From contig JAWLCP010000153.1 of the NCBI GenBank assembly GCA_041687115.1, positions 1 through 5,447 on the forward strand: a stretch of 5,447 nt of DNA. The letters run 5' to 3'. The notes below the pieces were generated by a model. The model was not told where the DNA came from, ran no database searches, and saw nothing but the letters and a program-made list of their open reading frames with translations. The stretch comes from SKLM01 sp041687115. Lineage in GTDB: Bacteria; Chloroflexota; Anaerolineae; B4-G1. Shown here one piece after another: positions 1 through 5,447 of this stretch (positions within the stretch are counted from its first letter, which is position 1; each line of letters begins with the position of its first letter). Both the position numbers and the translations under genes were made by a program.

Positions 1-309
1 CTTCCGCAGCAGGCCTGCGTTGGCCAGCTCCTGCATCTTCGCCTGCTCGGCTCGCTGACGCTTCTTGTAGTTGGAAAACTCTGCCTGAGCGCGTCGCCAC
101 CCGTCGAGGTACTCCTCCGCCTGCGCCCTCGCCTCCTCCAGCTCCTCCTGCAGCTCCTCGACCTCGCTCAGCTCCTCAGCTTCCGCCTCCTCCATAGCCT
201 CCGCCTCCGCGACAGCCTCTGTCGACCCGGCGGCGTCTGCCTGCTCGACGACCTCCTTCTCCTCCTCAGTAACCTGGGCTTCCTTCTCCCTTGTCTCGTT
301 ATCCGCCAT
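1..309 (-). CDS. grpE: GrpE, DnaK nucleotide-exchange factor (N-terminal part; truncated by window edge)
   Basis: GrpE is the cytoplasmic cochaperone that drives ADP release from DnaK in the Hsp70 cycle. Reading the minus strand from the ATG at 309 gives 103 codons with no stop before the window edge; family members are usually about 170-220 residues, so roughly half is present. Residues 1-68 are very acidic, rich in Glu and Ala, as in GrpE N-terminal tails, and continue into a heptad-like stretch expected to form the long dimeric coiled coil. Residues 68-84 (YLDGWRRAQAEFSNYKK) match the conserved GrpE motif with its YLDxxxRxxAEFxNYKKR pattern. The start is supported by a strong AAGGAGG five bases upstream, which lies inside the end of hrcA. 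The gene overlaps hrcA by 11 bp, so it is in the same operon and probably translationally coupled. The acidic N-terminal tail itself is low-complexity and not diagnostic; the call rests on the motif and the neighbour. Confidence 0.95.
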   Translation of the reverse strand, partial: MADNETREKEAQVTEEEKEVVEQADAAGSTEAVAEAEAMEEAEAEELSEVEELQEELEEARAQAEEYLDGWRRAQAEFSNYKKRQRAEQAKMQELANAGLLRK

Positions 310-1405
310 GTTGGCCTCCTTGTCGATCCCCCTCGAGTTCCTGGCTCCTTCGTTCCTCGGACCCCTCCAACGCATACACATCTTGTACCAGGTCAGACAG
401 CAACCCTCCGACGAAACGCACCGCGGAGATGGCACGGCCGTAGGACATTCGCGTCGGCCCCACCACCCCCAGCGCTCCGGTCGTGAAATCCGTCACGCCG
501 TAGCGCGTCAGCACCAGACTGCACGCGCGCAATTGGTCCCACTCCCCCTCTCCGCCGACCAGCACTCGGACGTGACCCACTTCTGGACCGAGGGCCTGCT
601 CGATCACCATTCTCAGGAAGCTGCGCTCCTCCATCACCTGTACCAGCTCCTGAGCTCTCTCCGCTTCGGAGAACTCCGGCTGCTGCAGCATCTCGCTCAA
701 CCCGTCGCTGTATATGGTTCCGCTCCACTGTGTGTCGACGCGGTCCATAATGTCGGACACGAGCGTGGCCACCTCCCCCTCGAGACGTGGGAGCTGGGTC
801 ACCTGCACTTCGATCTCAGGACCGGTCAACCCCGAGCAGACCTGGTTCAGCCGATCACTAGCCTCGGCAAGCTCCCGCTGCGTCGACGGCTCAGCCAGCG
901 TAAGCATACGCTGCTTGACCATACCGCCGTGCAGCACCAGGACCAGCAGCACGCCGAGGCCCTCCGTCGCGATGAGCTGCAGGTGCTTGTAACGTGCCCT
1001 CTCGGATCGGGGGGCCGTCACCAGAGCCGCGCCTTGAGCCGTGCGCGCCAGCGTGGAAGCCGCCAGCGGCATCCACTGCTCCAGGTTCTGACGCGCCTGA
1101 TGAAACTGGTGAACGATCGTCAGCCGCTCCCGTAGGGGCAACTCGACCTCGCCCAGCAATCGCTCGACGAAGTACCGGTAGCCCTCGTGCGTCGGCACCC
1201 GGCCTGCGGAGGTGTGCGGATGGGTGAGATGGCCGGTCTCCTCCAGATAGGCCAGCTCGTTGCGCACGGTAGCCGAGCTGACCGGCAGGCCGTACCGCTC
1301 AACCAGCGCCCGCGAGCTCACCGGAGAGGCGGTCTTGACATACTCTCGTACCGTGAGCCCCAATATGGTCCGCTGCCGCGCCGTAAGCTCCTGTCTGGTG
1401 TCCAT
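299..1405 (-). CDS. hrcA: HrcA, heat-inducible transcription repressor
   Basis: HrcA is the dimeric repressor that binds CIRCE operators and depends on GroEL for activity, controlling class I heat-shock genes. The 368-residue product is slightly longer than the usual ~340-350. The N-terminal winged helix (about 1-80) shows LTARQ, the EYVKTASPVSSR segment, then VSSATVRNELAYLEETGHL followed by the wing signature HPHTSAGRVPTHEGYRYF. The C-terminal signature GALGVVGPTRMSYGRAISAV is at about 310-329. The last ~20 residues are a charged, Gln/Gly-rich tail that seems non-conserved. I chose the ATG at 1405. An in-frame start at 1492 would add 29 residues, but those codons would run across the CIRCE operator and the promoter -10 and -35 boxes, so it cannot be on this transcript. 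The ribosome-binding site is weak (only GGAT about 6 bases upstream), perhaps because CIRCE occupies the leader. It is first gene of an operon with grpE and is autoregulated through CIRCE. Confidence 0.97.
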   Translation of the reverse strand: MDTRQELTARQRTILGLTVREYVKTASPVSSRALVERYGLPVSSATVRNELAYLEETGHLTHPHTSAGRVPTHEGYRYFVERLLGEVELPLRERLTIVHQFHQARQNLEQWMPLAASTLARTAQGAALVTAPRSERARYKHLQLIATEGLGVLLVLVLHGGMVKQRMLTLAEPSTQRELAEASDRLNQVCSGLTGPEIEVQVTQLPRLEGEVATLVSDIMDRVDTQWSGTIYSDGLSEMLQQPEFSEAERAQELVQVMEERSFLRMVIEQALGPEVGHVRVLVGGEGEWDQLRACSLVLTRYGVTDFTTGALGVVGPTRMSYGRAISAVRFVGGLLSDLVQDVYALEGSEERRSQELEGDRQGGQHGG

Positions 1406-1419
1406 GGCTATCCGTAACG

Positions 1420-1446
1420 TTAGCACTCTGAAAAGCAGAGTGCTAA
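1420..1446 (-). promoter_or_regulatory. CIRCE operator (HrcA binding site)
   Basis: A perfect inverted repeat, TTAGCACTC, a 9-base spacer, then GAGTGCTAA, identical to the CIRCE consensus in both arms. It lies in the hrcA leader, starting about 6-8 bases downstream of the predicted transcription start and ending 14 bases before the hrcA ATG. HrcA bound here would block transcription initiation or early elongation of hrcA-grpE. In the transcript the same repeat can fold into a 9-bp hairpin close to the weak ribosome-binding site, which fits the known dual effect of CIRCE on transcription and mRNA stability. Confidence 0.98.
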
Positions 1447-1459
1447 GAAGTGAACACAA

Positions 1460-1488
1460 ATGATACCACGGCGTGGGGTAGGTGTCAA
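1460..1488 (-). promoter_or_regulatory. hrcA-grpE promoter, housekeeping sigma type
   Basis: On the minus strand there is a perfect -35 TTGACA (1488-1483), a 17-base spacer (1482-1466) and a -10 TATCAT (1465-1460), with an additional TGG just before the -10 (TGn extended -10 element). This is a near-ideal vegetative sigma promoter, predicting a transcript start at about 1451-1454, immediately upstream of CIRCE. The consensus boxes fit a strong promoter held down by a repressor rather than one read by an alternative heat-shock sigma. Confidence 0.88.
1466..1476. repeat. Small palindrome in the hrcA promoter spacer
   Basis: CCACG-G-CGTGG, two perfect 5-bp arms around one base, occupies the -10-proximal part of the spacer between the hrcA promoter boxes. 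It could be a half-site or full site for a second regulator, but an 11-bp palindrome can occur by chance in high-GC DNA and no second copy was seen next to the PBP promoter. Confidence 0.3.
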
Positions 1489-1525
1489 ACATTCATCGAT
1501 TGGAGAGGAGAGAGGAAGCAAATAC

Positions 1526-1554
1526 TTGCCAACCAGCATCGCTTCTGGTAGGAT
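1526..1554 (+). promoter_or_regulatory. Predicted promoter of the PBP-surE unit
   Basis: TTGCCA (1526-1531, one mismatch to the -35 consensus), a 17-base spacer, and TAGGAT (1549-1554, two mismatches to the -10 consensus) preceded by TGG, giving a TGn extended -10. The arrangement mirrors the divergent hrcA promoter, whose -35 box lies 37 bases away. The predicted start at about 1560-1564 would leave a 5' leader of about 45 bases before the PBP ATG. It is about 80 bp from CIRCE, so direct HrcA repression of this promoter is unlikely. Confidence 0.65.
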
Positions 1555-1560
1555 GTAAAT

Positions 1561-1586
1561 TCGATCTTGAGAGGAGGATCGACCTC
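1561..1586 (+). promoter_or_regulatory. Leader hairpins around a strong Shine-Dalgarno
   Basis: At the predicted 5' end of the PBP transcript, TCGATC (1561-1566) can pair with GATCGA (1577-1582), placing most of the SD sequence GAGGAGG (1571-1577) in a 10-base loop. Alternatively GAGG (1574-1577) can pair with CCTC (1583-1586) across a 5-base loop, hiding the same SD. The two pairings share bases and exclude each other. The stems are short (6 and 4 bp), so this may only be a 5'-end stabilising hairpin or chance. Confidence 0.35.
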
Positions 1587-1610
1587 GTGATATCCAGGTG
1601 GTTCTTATGA
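1587..1610 (+). CDS. Possible 7-residue leader peptide coupled to the PBP start
   Basis: A GTG at 1587 lies nine bases downstream of the strong SD GAGGAGG (1571-1577) and opens a frame of seven codons, MISRWFL, ending in a TGA at 1608-1610. That TGA overlaps the PBP ATG at 1607 as ATGA, the arrangement typical of translational coupling. The best SD of the region is therefore positioned for this short frame rather than for the PBP, which has its own weaker AGGTGG. It could be a real leader or coupling ORF, or the GTG may be incidental and the upstream SD a standby site. A third possibility is a sequencing indel hiding a longer PBP N-terminus. Confidence 0.3.
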   Translation: MISRWFL

Positions 1611-4600
1611 CGACATCCAAAGGAACAGTCCGTCATCTTGCCCTGCGCCGCCACAGAGAACGACGCGACCAGGAGCGGTCCGGCGTCCGTCAAGTTATTC
1701 GCGTCCTCGCCGTCGTGCTCCTGGCGGTGTTGATCGTCATCTCTGCGTCCGTGGTGGGGAGCGTGAGCGCCGTCGCCAGCGCCTACTCCTACTTCACCCG
1801 CGATCTGCCCGAGCCCGAGGAGATCGAGGCGGCCGAGCGGAACTTCGAGACCACCCAGATCTACGACCGCACTGGACAGCACGTCATCGCCAAGCTGATC
1901 GACCCCACCGGCGGCGAGCGCGTGTGGGCATCGCTGGATGACCTCCCGGACGACCTCATCGACGCGACGGTGGCCAGCGAGGACCGCTCATTCTGGGAGA
2001 ATCCCGGTTTCAACCCCCGCGGCATCGCCCGCGCCTTCTGGGCCGACGTCCGCGGGCAGGAGATTCAGGGTGGGTCCTCGATCACGCAACAGCTGATCAA
2101 AAACATCGTCATAGACAGAGAACGCCGGTACGTGGGTGCAGAGGGGCCCGGCTGGGAGGACTACGATCGGAAGATCACCGAGATTCTGCTCTCGCTCCGC
2201 ATCACCCAGAAGTACAGCAAAGAGCGACTTCTGGAGTGGTACCTGAACACCAACTTCTACGGGAATCTCGCCTACGGCATCGAGGCGGCCGCTCAGGTCT
2301 ACTTCGGCAAGAGCGCCAGCGACCTGACGCTCTCAGAGGCAGCGACGCTGGTGGCCATCCCCCAGTACCCGCGGATGAACCCGTTCGACAACCCCGAGAT
2401 GGCTCGTACACGCCAGGGGCTCGTGCTGGACGCCATGATGCGCGATGGCTACATCACGCCCCAGGAAGCTGCCAGCGCCAAGGAAGAACCGTGGGATCTG
2501 GCCCGCGCGCAGTCGGCCGAGCGGTTCGACATGAAGGCCCCTCATTTCTCCGTCTACGTGCGCAGGCAGTTGGAGCAGATGCCCGAGGTGGGGCCCGAGG
2601 CGCTCTACCGCGGCGGGCTGCAGGTCTACACCACCGTCGACCTGGATCTCCAGGAACAGGCCCAGTGCGCGGCCCAGGCCCAGATCCGCCGCCTCTCCGG
2701 CGAGGACCAGACGACCGTCATCCAGGAGGCGGTCGCGAACGGCTGTGAGGCAGCTCAGTACCTCCCCCCCCTGGCCGCCTACCAGGTGGGCCGGGACCAC
2801 GACGTCAATAATGCCTCGATCGTGGTCCTTCGGCCGGCCACCGGGGAGATCCTGGCCCTGATCGGGAGCCTCGACTACTGGGACGAGTCGATAGATGGGC
2901 AGTACAACGTCGCTGTGGACGGGCTGGGACGCCAGCCGGGGTCCTCCTTCAAGCCCTTCACGTACGTGACGCTGCTCTCCCAGGGTTACAACGCGGCCCA
3001 TATGTTCCTCGACGTGCGACAGGCCTTCCGTCAGTCCAGCGGCACGCCCTACGTGCCGGAGAACTACGACCGGAAGTATCACGGGCCACAGCGACTGCGA
3101 CTGGCCCTGGCGCGCTCCTACAACATACCCGCCGTCGCGGCGCTGGAGATCGCCGGCATCGACAACGTCATTCGCACCGCCCACCGCATGGGCATCAATA
3201 CCCTCGACAGGGGCCTCGACTATTACGGCTTGAGCCTGACGCTGGGCGGGGGCGAGGTGCACCTCCTCGACATGGTCTACGCCTTCAGCGTGTTCGCCAA
3301 CAACGGGCGCATGTACGGCGCTCCCGTGCCCGCGGAGGACGCGCGACCCGGCTATCGACAGCTCGACCCGGTCACCATCCTGCGGGTGGAGGACCGCCAG
3401 GGGAACGTGCTCTACAGGTATGACCAGCCCGAGAGTGACACCATCCTCTCGCCGCAGCTGGCCTACCTGATGAACGATATTCTCTCCGACCGGCAGTCCC
3501 GTTGGGCCGCGATGGGCCACCCGAACCCCCTGGAGCTCTCCAACGACCGGCCCGCGGCGGCGAAGACCGGCACCACGAACGACTTCCGCGACGCCTGGAC
3601 CATCGGGTACACCCCGCAGCTGGCCGTCGGGGCGTGGGTCGGGAACACCGACAACCACATGATGAACAACCTCCCCGGGATCCGTGGCGCGGGCCCGATC
3701 TGGAACGCTGTGATGGAGTACGCCCTGCAGGACAAGCCCGCCGTCTCCTTCGTCCGGCCGGAGGGGCTGGTCGAGCGGTCCGTCTGCGCCGTCTCTGGCA
3801 AGCAGGCCACCGGCCACTGCCCCACCGTGACCGAGCTCTTCATCCCCGGCACAGAGCCGACGGAGACGTGCGACATCCATCATACGTTCCACGTTAACCG
3901 CGAGACCGGACGGCTGTGCACCGTCCATACGCCGCCAGAGCTGTGCGAGGAGAAGGTCTACCAGGTCTACCCACCCGAGGCCGAAAGCTGGATCGCCAGC
4001 CTCCCGGAGGAGTCCCGTCCCGAGACGCCGCCCAGCGAGTACGACACCATCTACGGGCCCTCGCGGACCGACGCGGAGGTGTCCATCGTCTCTCCGGAGT
4101 CCTACGCGTACGTTGGCGGGGTCGTCCCCGTGGTCGGCAACGCGCGGGGCGGCGACTTCAACTTCTACCGGCTCGTCTTCGGCAAGGGGCTTAACCCCAC
4201 CGAGTGGATCCAGATTGGGCCCGATCATGGGGAGCAGGTGGACCATGGGCTGCTGGAGAACTGGGACACGAGTGGGCTGGATGGGCTGTACAGCCTGCGG
4301 CTGCAGGTCGTCGACCACGCTTCAAACTTACGAGAGACCACCATCCAGGTGACCGTGGACAACATCCCACCCACCGTCCACCTCAACTACCCGACTGAGG
4401 GCTCTCAGTATCAGCTGGGATACCACGAGTGGGTCAACATCAATGCGGAGGTCGACGACTATTCGATGGACCGGGTCGAGTATTATGCCTACGCCGGGAG
4501 CAAGGCCGGAGAGCCTGGGGATCTCCAGCCCTTCGCTGTGCGCCAGGTGCCCCCCTTCAACGTCAACTGGACACCCGCCGGCCTCGGACAGCACACGTTC

Positions 4601-4684
4601 TACGTCGTCGCCGTCGACGCAGCGGGCAACGAGACGAAGAGCAACCTGGTCACCGTCTCGGTCGTCCCGCGACAGCGCGAGTAG
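1607..4684 (+). CDS. Class A penicillin-binding protein (bifunctional transglycosylase/transpeptidase) with C-terminal Ig-like domains
   Basis: This enzyme polymerises lipid II into glycan strands and cross-links the stem peptides outside the cytoplasmic membrane. From the ATG at 1607 it has 1025 residues, long for a PBP1a/ponA-type protein. A basic cytoplasmic tail (1-29) precedes one membrane anchor (about 30-59). The GT51 domain (about 82-262) has the catalytic motif EDRSFW with Glu125, then GGSSITQQLIKN (155-166), RKITE (188-192) and KERLLEWYLN (205-214). In motif 1 the usual His is Asn132. The transpeptidase domain (about 402-702) has SSFK with nucleophile Ser446 and Lys449, SYN (504-506) and KTGT (653-656), so both activities look intact. 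Cys354 and Cys380 lie in the GT-TP linker. After the transpeptidase comes a segment with five Cys (727, 738, 755, 771, 780) and two beta-rich Ig-like domains (about 823-919 and 922-1021). The ATG is chosen for AGGTGG five bases upstream; a GTG at 1598 overlaps that SD. surE follows 29 bp later. Confidence 0.95.
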   Translation: MTTSKGTVRHLALRRHRERRDQERSGVRQVIRVLAVVLLAVLIVISASVVGSVSAVASAYSYFTRDLPEPEEIEAAERNFETTQIYDRTGQHVIAKLIDPTGGERVWASLDDLPDDLIDATVASEDRSFWENPGFNPRGIARAFWADVRGQEIQGGSSITQQLIKNIVIDRERRYVGAEGPGWEDYDRKITEILLSLRITQKYSKERLLEWYLNTNFYGNLAYGIEAAAQVYFGKSASDLTLSEAATLVAIPQYPRMNPFDNPEMARTRQGLVLDAMMRDGYITPQEAASAKEEPWDLARAQSAERFDMKAPHFSVYVRRQLEQMPEVGPEALYRGGLQVYTTVDLDLQEQAQCAAQAQIRRLSGEDQTTVIQEAVANGCEAAQYLPPLAAYQVGRDHDVNNASIVVLRPATGEILALIGSLDYWDESIDGQYNVAVDGLGRQPGSSFKPFTYVTLLSQGYNAAHMFLDVRQAFRQSSGTPYVPENYDRKYHGPQRLRLALARSYNIPAVAALEIAGIDNVIRTAHRMGINTLDRGLDYYGLSLTLGGGEVHLLDMVYAFSVFANNGRMYGAPVPAEDARPGYRQLDPVTILRVEDRQGNVLYRYDQPESDTILSPQLAYLMNDILSDRQSRWAAMGHPNPLELSNDRPAAAKTGTTNDFRDAWTIGYTPQLAVGAWVGNTDNHMMNNLPGIRGAGPIWNAVMEYALQDKPAVSFVRPEGLVERSVCAVSGKQATGHCPTVTELFIPGTEPTETCDIHHTFHVNRETGRLCTVHTPPELCEEKVYQVYPPEAESWIASLPEESRPETPPSEYDTIYGPSRTDAEVSIVSPESYAYVGGVVPVVGNARGGDFNFYRLVFGKGLNPTEWIQIGPDHGEQVDHGLLENWDTSGLDGLYSLRLQVVDHASNLRETTIQVTVDNIPPTVHLNYPTEGSQYQLGYHEWVNINAEVDDYSMDRVEYYAYAGSKAGEPGDLQPFAVRQVPPFNVNWTPAGLGQHTFYVVAVDAAGNETKSNLVTVSVVPRQRE

Positions 4685-4713
4685 CTCCCCGACCACGACA
4701 AAGGAAACAATCG

Positions 4714-5447
4714 GTGACACCACAGAGACCCCACGTGCTGGTGACCAACGACGACGGCATCCGAGCACCCGGGCTGCTGGCGCTGAAGAAGGCATGCACC
4801 GATATCGGCAGGGTCACCGTTCTGGCCCCCAGCCACAACTGGTCCGCCTCCGGGCACGTCAAGACCATGCACAAGCCGCTGCGCGTGGACGGGATCGTCC
4901 TGGCCGACGACACGCCGGCGCTTTCCACCAGCGGGGCCCCCTCAGACGCCGTCGCCCTGGCCTTCCTGGGCCTCGTCGAGGAGCCCATCGATCTGGTGAT
5001 CTCGGGCGTGAACAGCGGCGCTAACCTCGGCCACGATGTCACCTACTCGGGCACCGTCACCGCCGCCATGGAGGCGACCATCGCCGGCACACCGGCCATC
5101 GCGGTCTCCCTCAACTCCCGAGCGGACGACGACTTCACCGTCGCGGCGCGTTTCGCAGCCAGCCTCGGCCGCCAGGTCCTGGAGCACGGCCTCCCCAGGG
5201 ACGTGTTGCTCAACGTCAACGTCCCCTCCCTTCCCGCCGACGAGATAGCGGGCGTCCAGGTCACGCGAATGGGGCTCCGGGTCTATCATGACCAACTGGT
5301 GCGCCGCCTCGATCCGCGGGGAAAGCCCTACTACTGGATCGGGGGGCCGGAGCCGACGGGGGTCGAGGAGGAGGGGACCGACATCTGGGCCATCGCGCAC
5401 GGTATCATCTCCGTCACGCCCGTTCAGCTTGACCTGACCGCACACGA
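4714..5447 (+). CDS. surE: SurE, metal-dependent 5'/3'-nucleotidase (C-terminus cut by window edge)
   Basis: SurE is a cytoplasmic survival phosphatase that hydrolyses nucleoside monophosphates, and in some species short polyphosphate, using a divalent metal. From the GTG at 4714 there are 244 complete codons with no stop; family members are usually 250-270 residues, so only a short C-terminus is missing. The N-terminal HVLVTNDDG carries metal ligands Asp13 and Asp14. The segment APSHNWSASGH contains ligand Ser44, and SGVNSGANLGHDVTYSGTV contains ligand Asn100 plus the conserved DVxYSGTV. Near the edge, GTDIWAIAHGIISVTPVQLDL is the family's C-terminal signature. The GTG start is backed by AAGGA eight bases upstream, and it leaves five residues before the first beta strand, as expected. 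It starts 29 bp after the PBP stop with no terminator between, so it is probably in the same transcript. The Asn-Trp-Ser version of the active-site loop is reminiscent of Chloroflexota proteins, from memory. Confidence 0.96.
   Translation, partial: MTPQRPHVLVTNDDGIRAPGLLALKKACTDIGRVTVLAPSHNWSASGHVKTMHKPLRVDGIVLADDTPALSTSGAPSDAVALAFLGLVEEPIDLVISGVNSGANLGHDVTYSGTVTAAMEATIAGTPAIAVSLNSRADDDFTVAARFAASLGRQVLEHGLPRDVLLNVNVPSLPADEIAGVQVTRMGLRVYHDQLVRRLDPRGKPYYWIGGPEPTGVEEEGTDIWAIAHGIISVTPVQLDLTAH

Noticed and set aside
121..290. A Glu/Ala-codon-rich repetitive stretch at the left, considered as a tandem repeat
   Set aside because: The apparent periodicity comes from GAG/GCC/CTC codons of the acidic GrpE N-terminus and coiled coil, not from a true repeat unit.
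308..1135. A 275-codon open frame on the plus strand, opposite hrcA
   Set aside because: It lies entirely over hrcA, whose minus-strand reading has clear family signatures at both ends. The plus reading is His/Arg/Gln-rich with no family resemblance.
1406..1492. An upstream extension of HrcA by 29 residues from an ATG at 1492
   Set aside because: These codons cover the CIRCE operator and the promoter boxes, lie upstream of the predicted transcript start, and do not resemble the HrcA N-terminus.
1598..1606. A GTG start for the PBP at 1598
   Set aside because: It overlaps the AGGTGG that best serves the ATG at 1607, and its distance from the upstream GAGGAGG (20 bases) is too long. It cannot be fully excluded, but would add only three residues.
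2333..4318. A 661-codon open frame on the minus strand, opposite the PBP
   Set aside because: It is the antisense shadow of a high-GC gene with strong third-position bias. Its translation is low-complexity, rich in Val, Gly, Asp and His, with no recognisable motif, while the opposite strand encodes all catalytic motifs of a class A PBP.
4685..4713. A terminator between the PBP and surE
   Set aside because: The 29-base gap has no usable inverted repeat followed by a T run; it contains only the surE ribosome-binding site.
4443..5024. A 193-codon plus-strand frame across the PBP-surE junction
   Set aside because: It is out of frame with both real genes, has a Ser/Thr/Arg-rich composition typical of shifted high-GC frames, and conflicts with the SurE signatures.

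Overview
The window is a high-GC bacterial chromosomal segment with ordinary housekeeping content. It holds the start of a heat-shock operon on the minus strand (hrcA, then grpE running off the left edge). On the plus strand, divergently transcribed, are a large bifunctional class A penicillin-binding protein (PBP) and surE, which runs off the right edge. A perfect CIRCE operator upstream of hrcA-grpE is typical of Gram-positive-like and deep-branching bacteria. The PBP has an Asn where most family members have His in the first glycosyltransferase motif, an extracytoplasmic cysteine-rich segment and a C-terminal Ig-like tail. The SurE has an Asn-Trp-Ser active-site segment. Together these suggest a member of the Chloroflexota, possibly an Anaerolineae-like lineage. 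That assignment rests on remembered family style, not a search, and is moderate at best.

Layout: 1-309 is the N-terminal half of GrpE (minus). 299-1405 is HrcA (minus), overlapping grpE by 11 bp. 1406-1606 is a compact divergent control region. For hrcA it holds a CIRCE operator (1420-1446) and a strong sigma-70-type extended -10 promoter (1460-1488). For the PBP it holds a second extended -10 promoter (1526-1554), a short leader with two mutually exclusive small hairpins around a strong Shine-Dalgarno (SD) sequence, and a possible 7-residue leader peptide whose stop overlaps the PBP start. 1607-4684 is the PBP. 4714-5447 is surE, 29 bp downstream and probably cotranscribed.

How the parts work together: HrcA represses its own operon by binding CIRCE just downstream of the transcription start, and GrpE is the nucleotide-exchange factor of the DnaK chaperone, presumably encoded further left. 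The PBP polymerises and cross-links peptidoglycan outside the membrane. SurE is a metal-dependent nucleotidase with no obvious mechanistic link to the wall enzyme. I see no mobile element, CRISPR array, RNA gene, or convincing rho-independent terminator. Nothing here looks like a new multi-gene system. The most interesting items are the PBP leader architecture and the unusual PBP tail.
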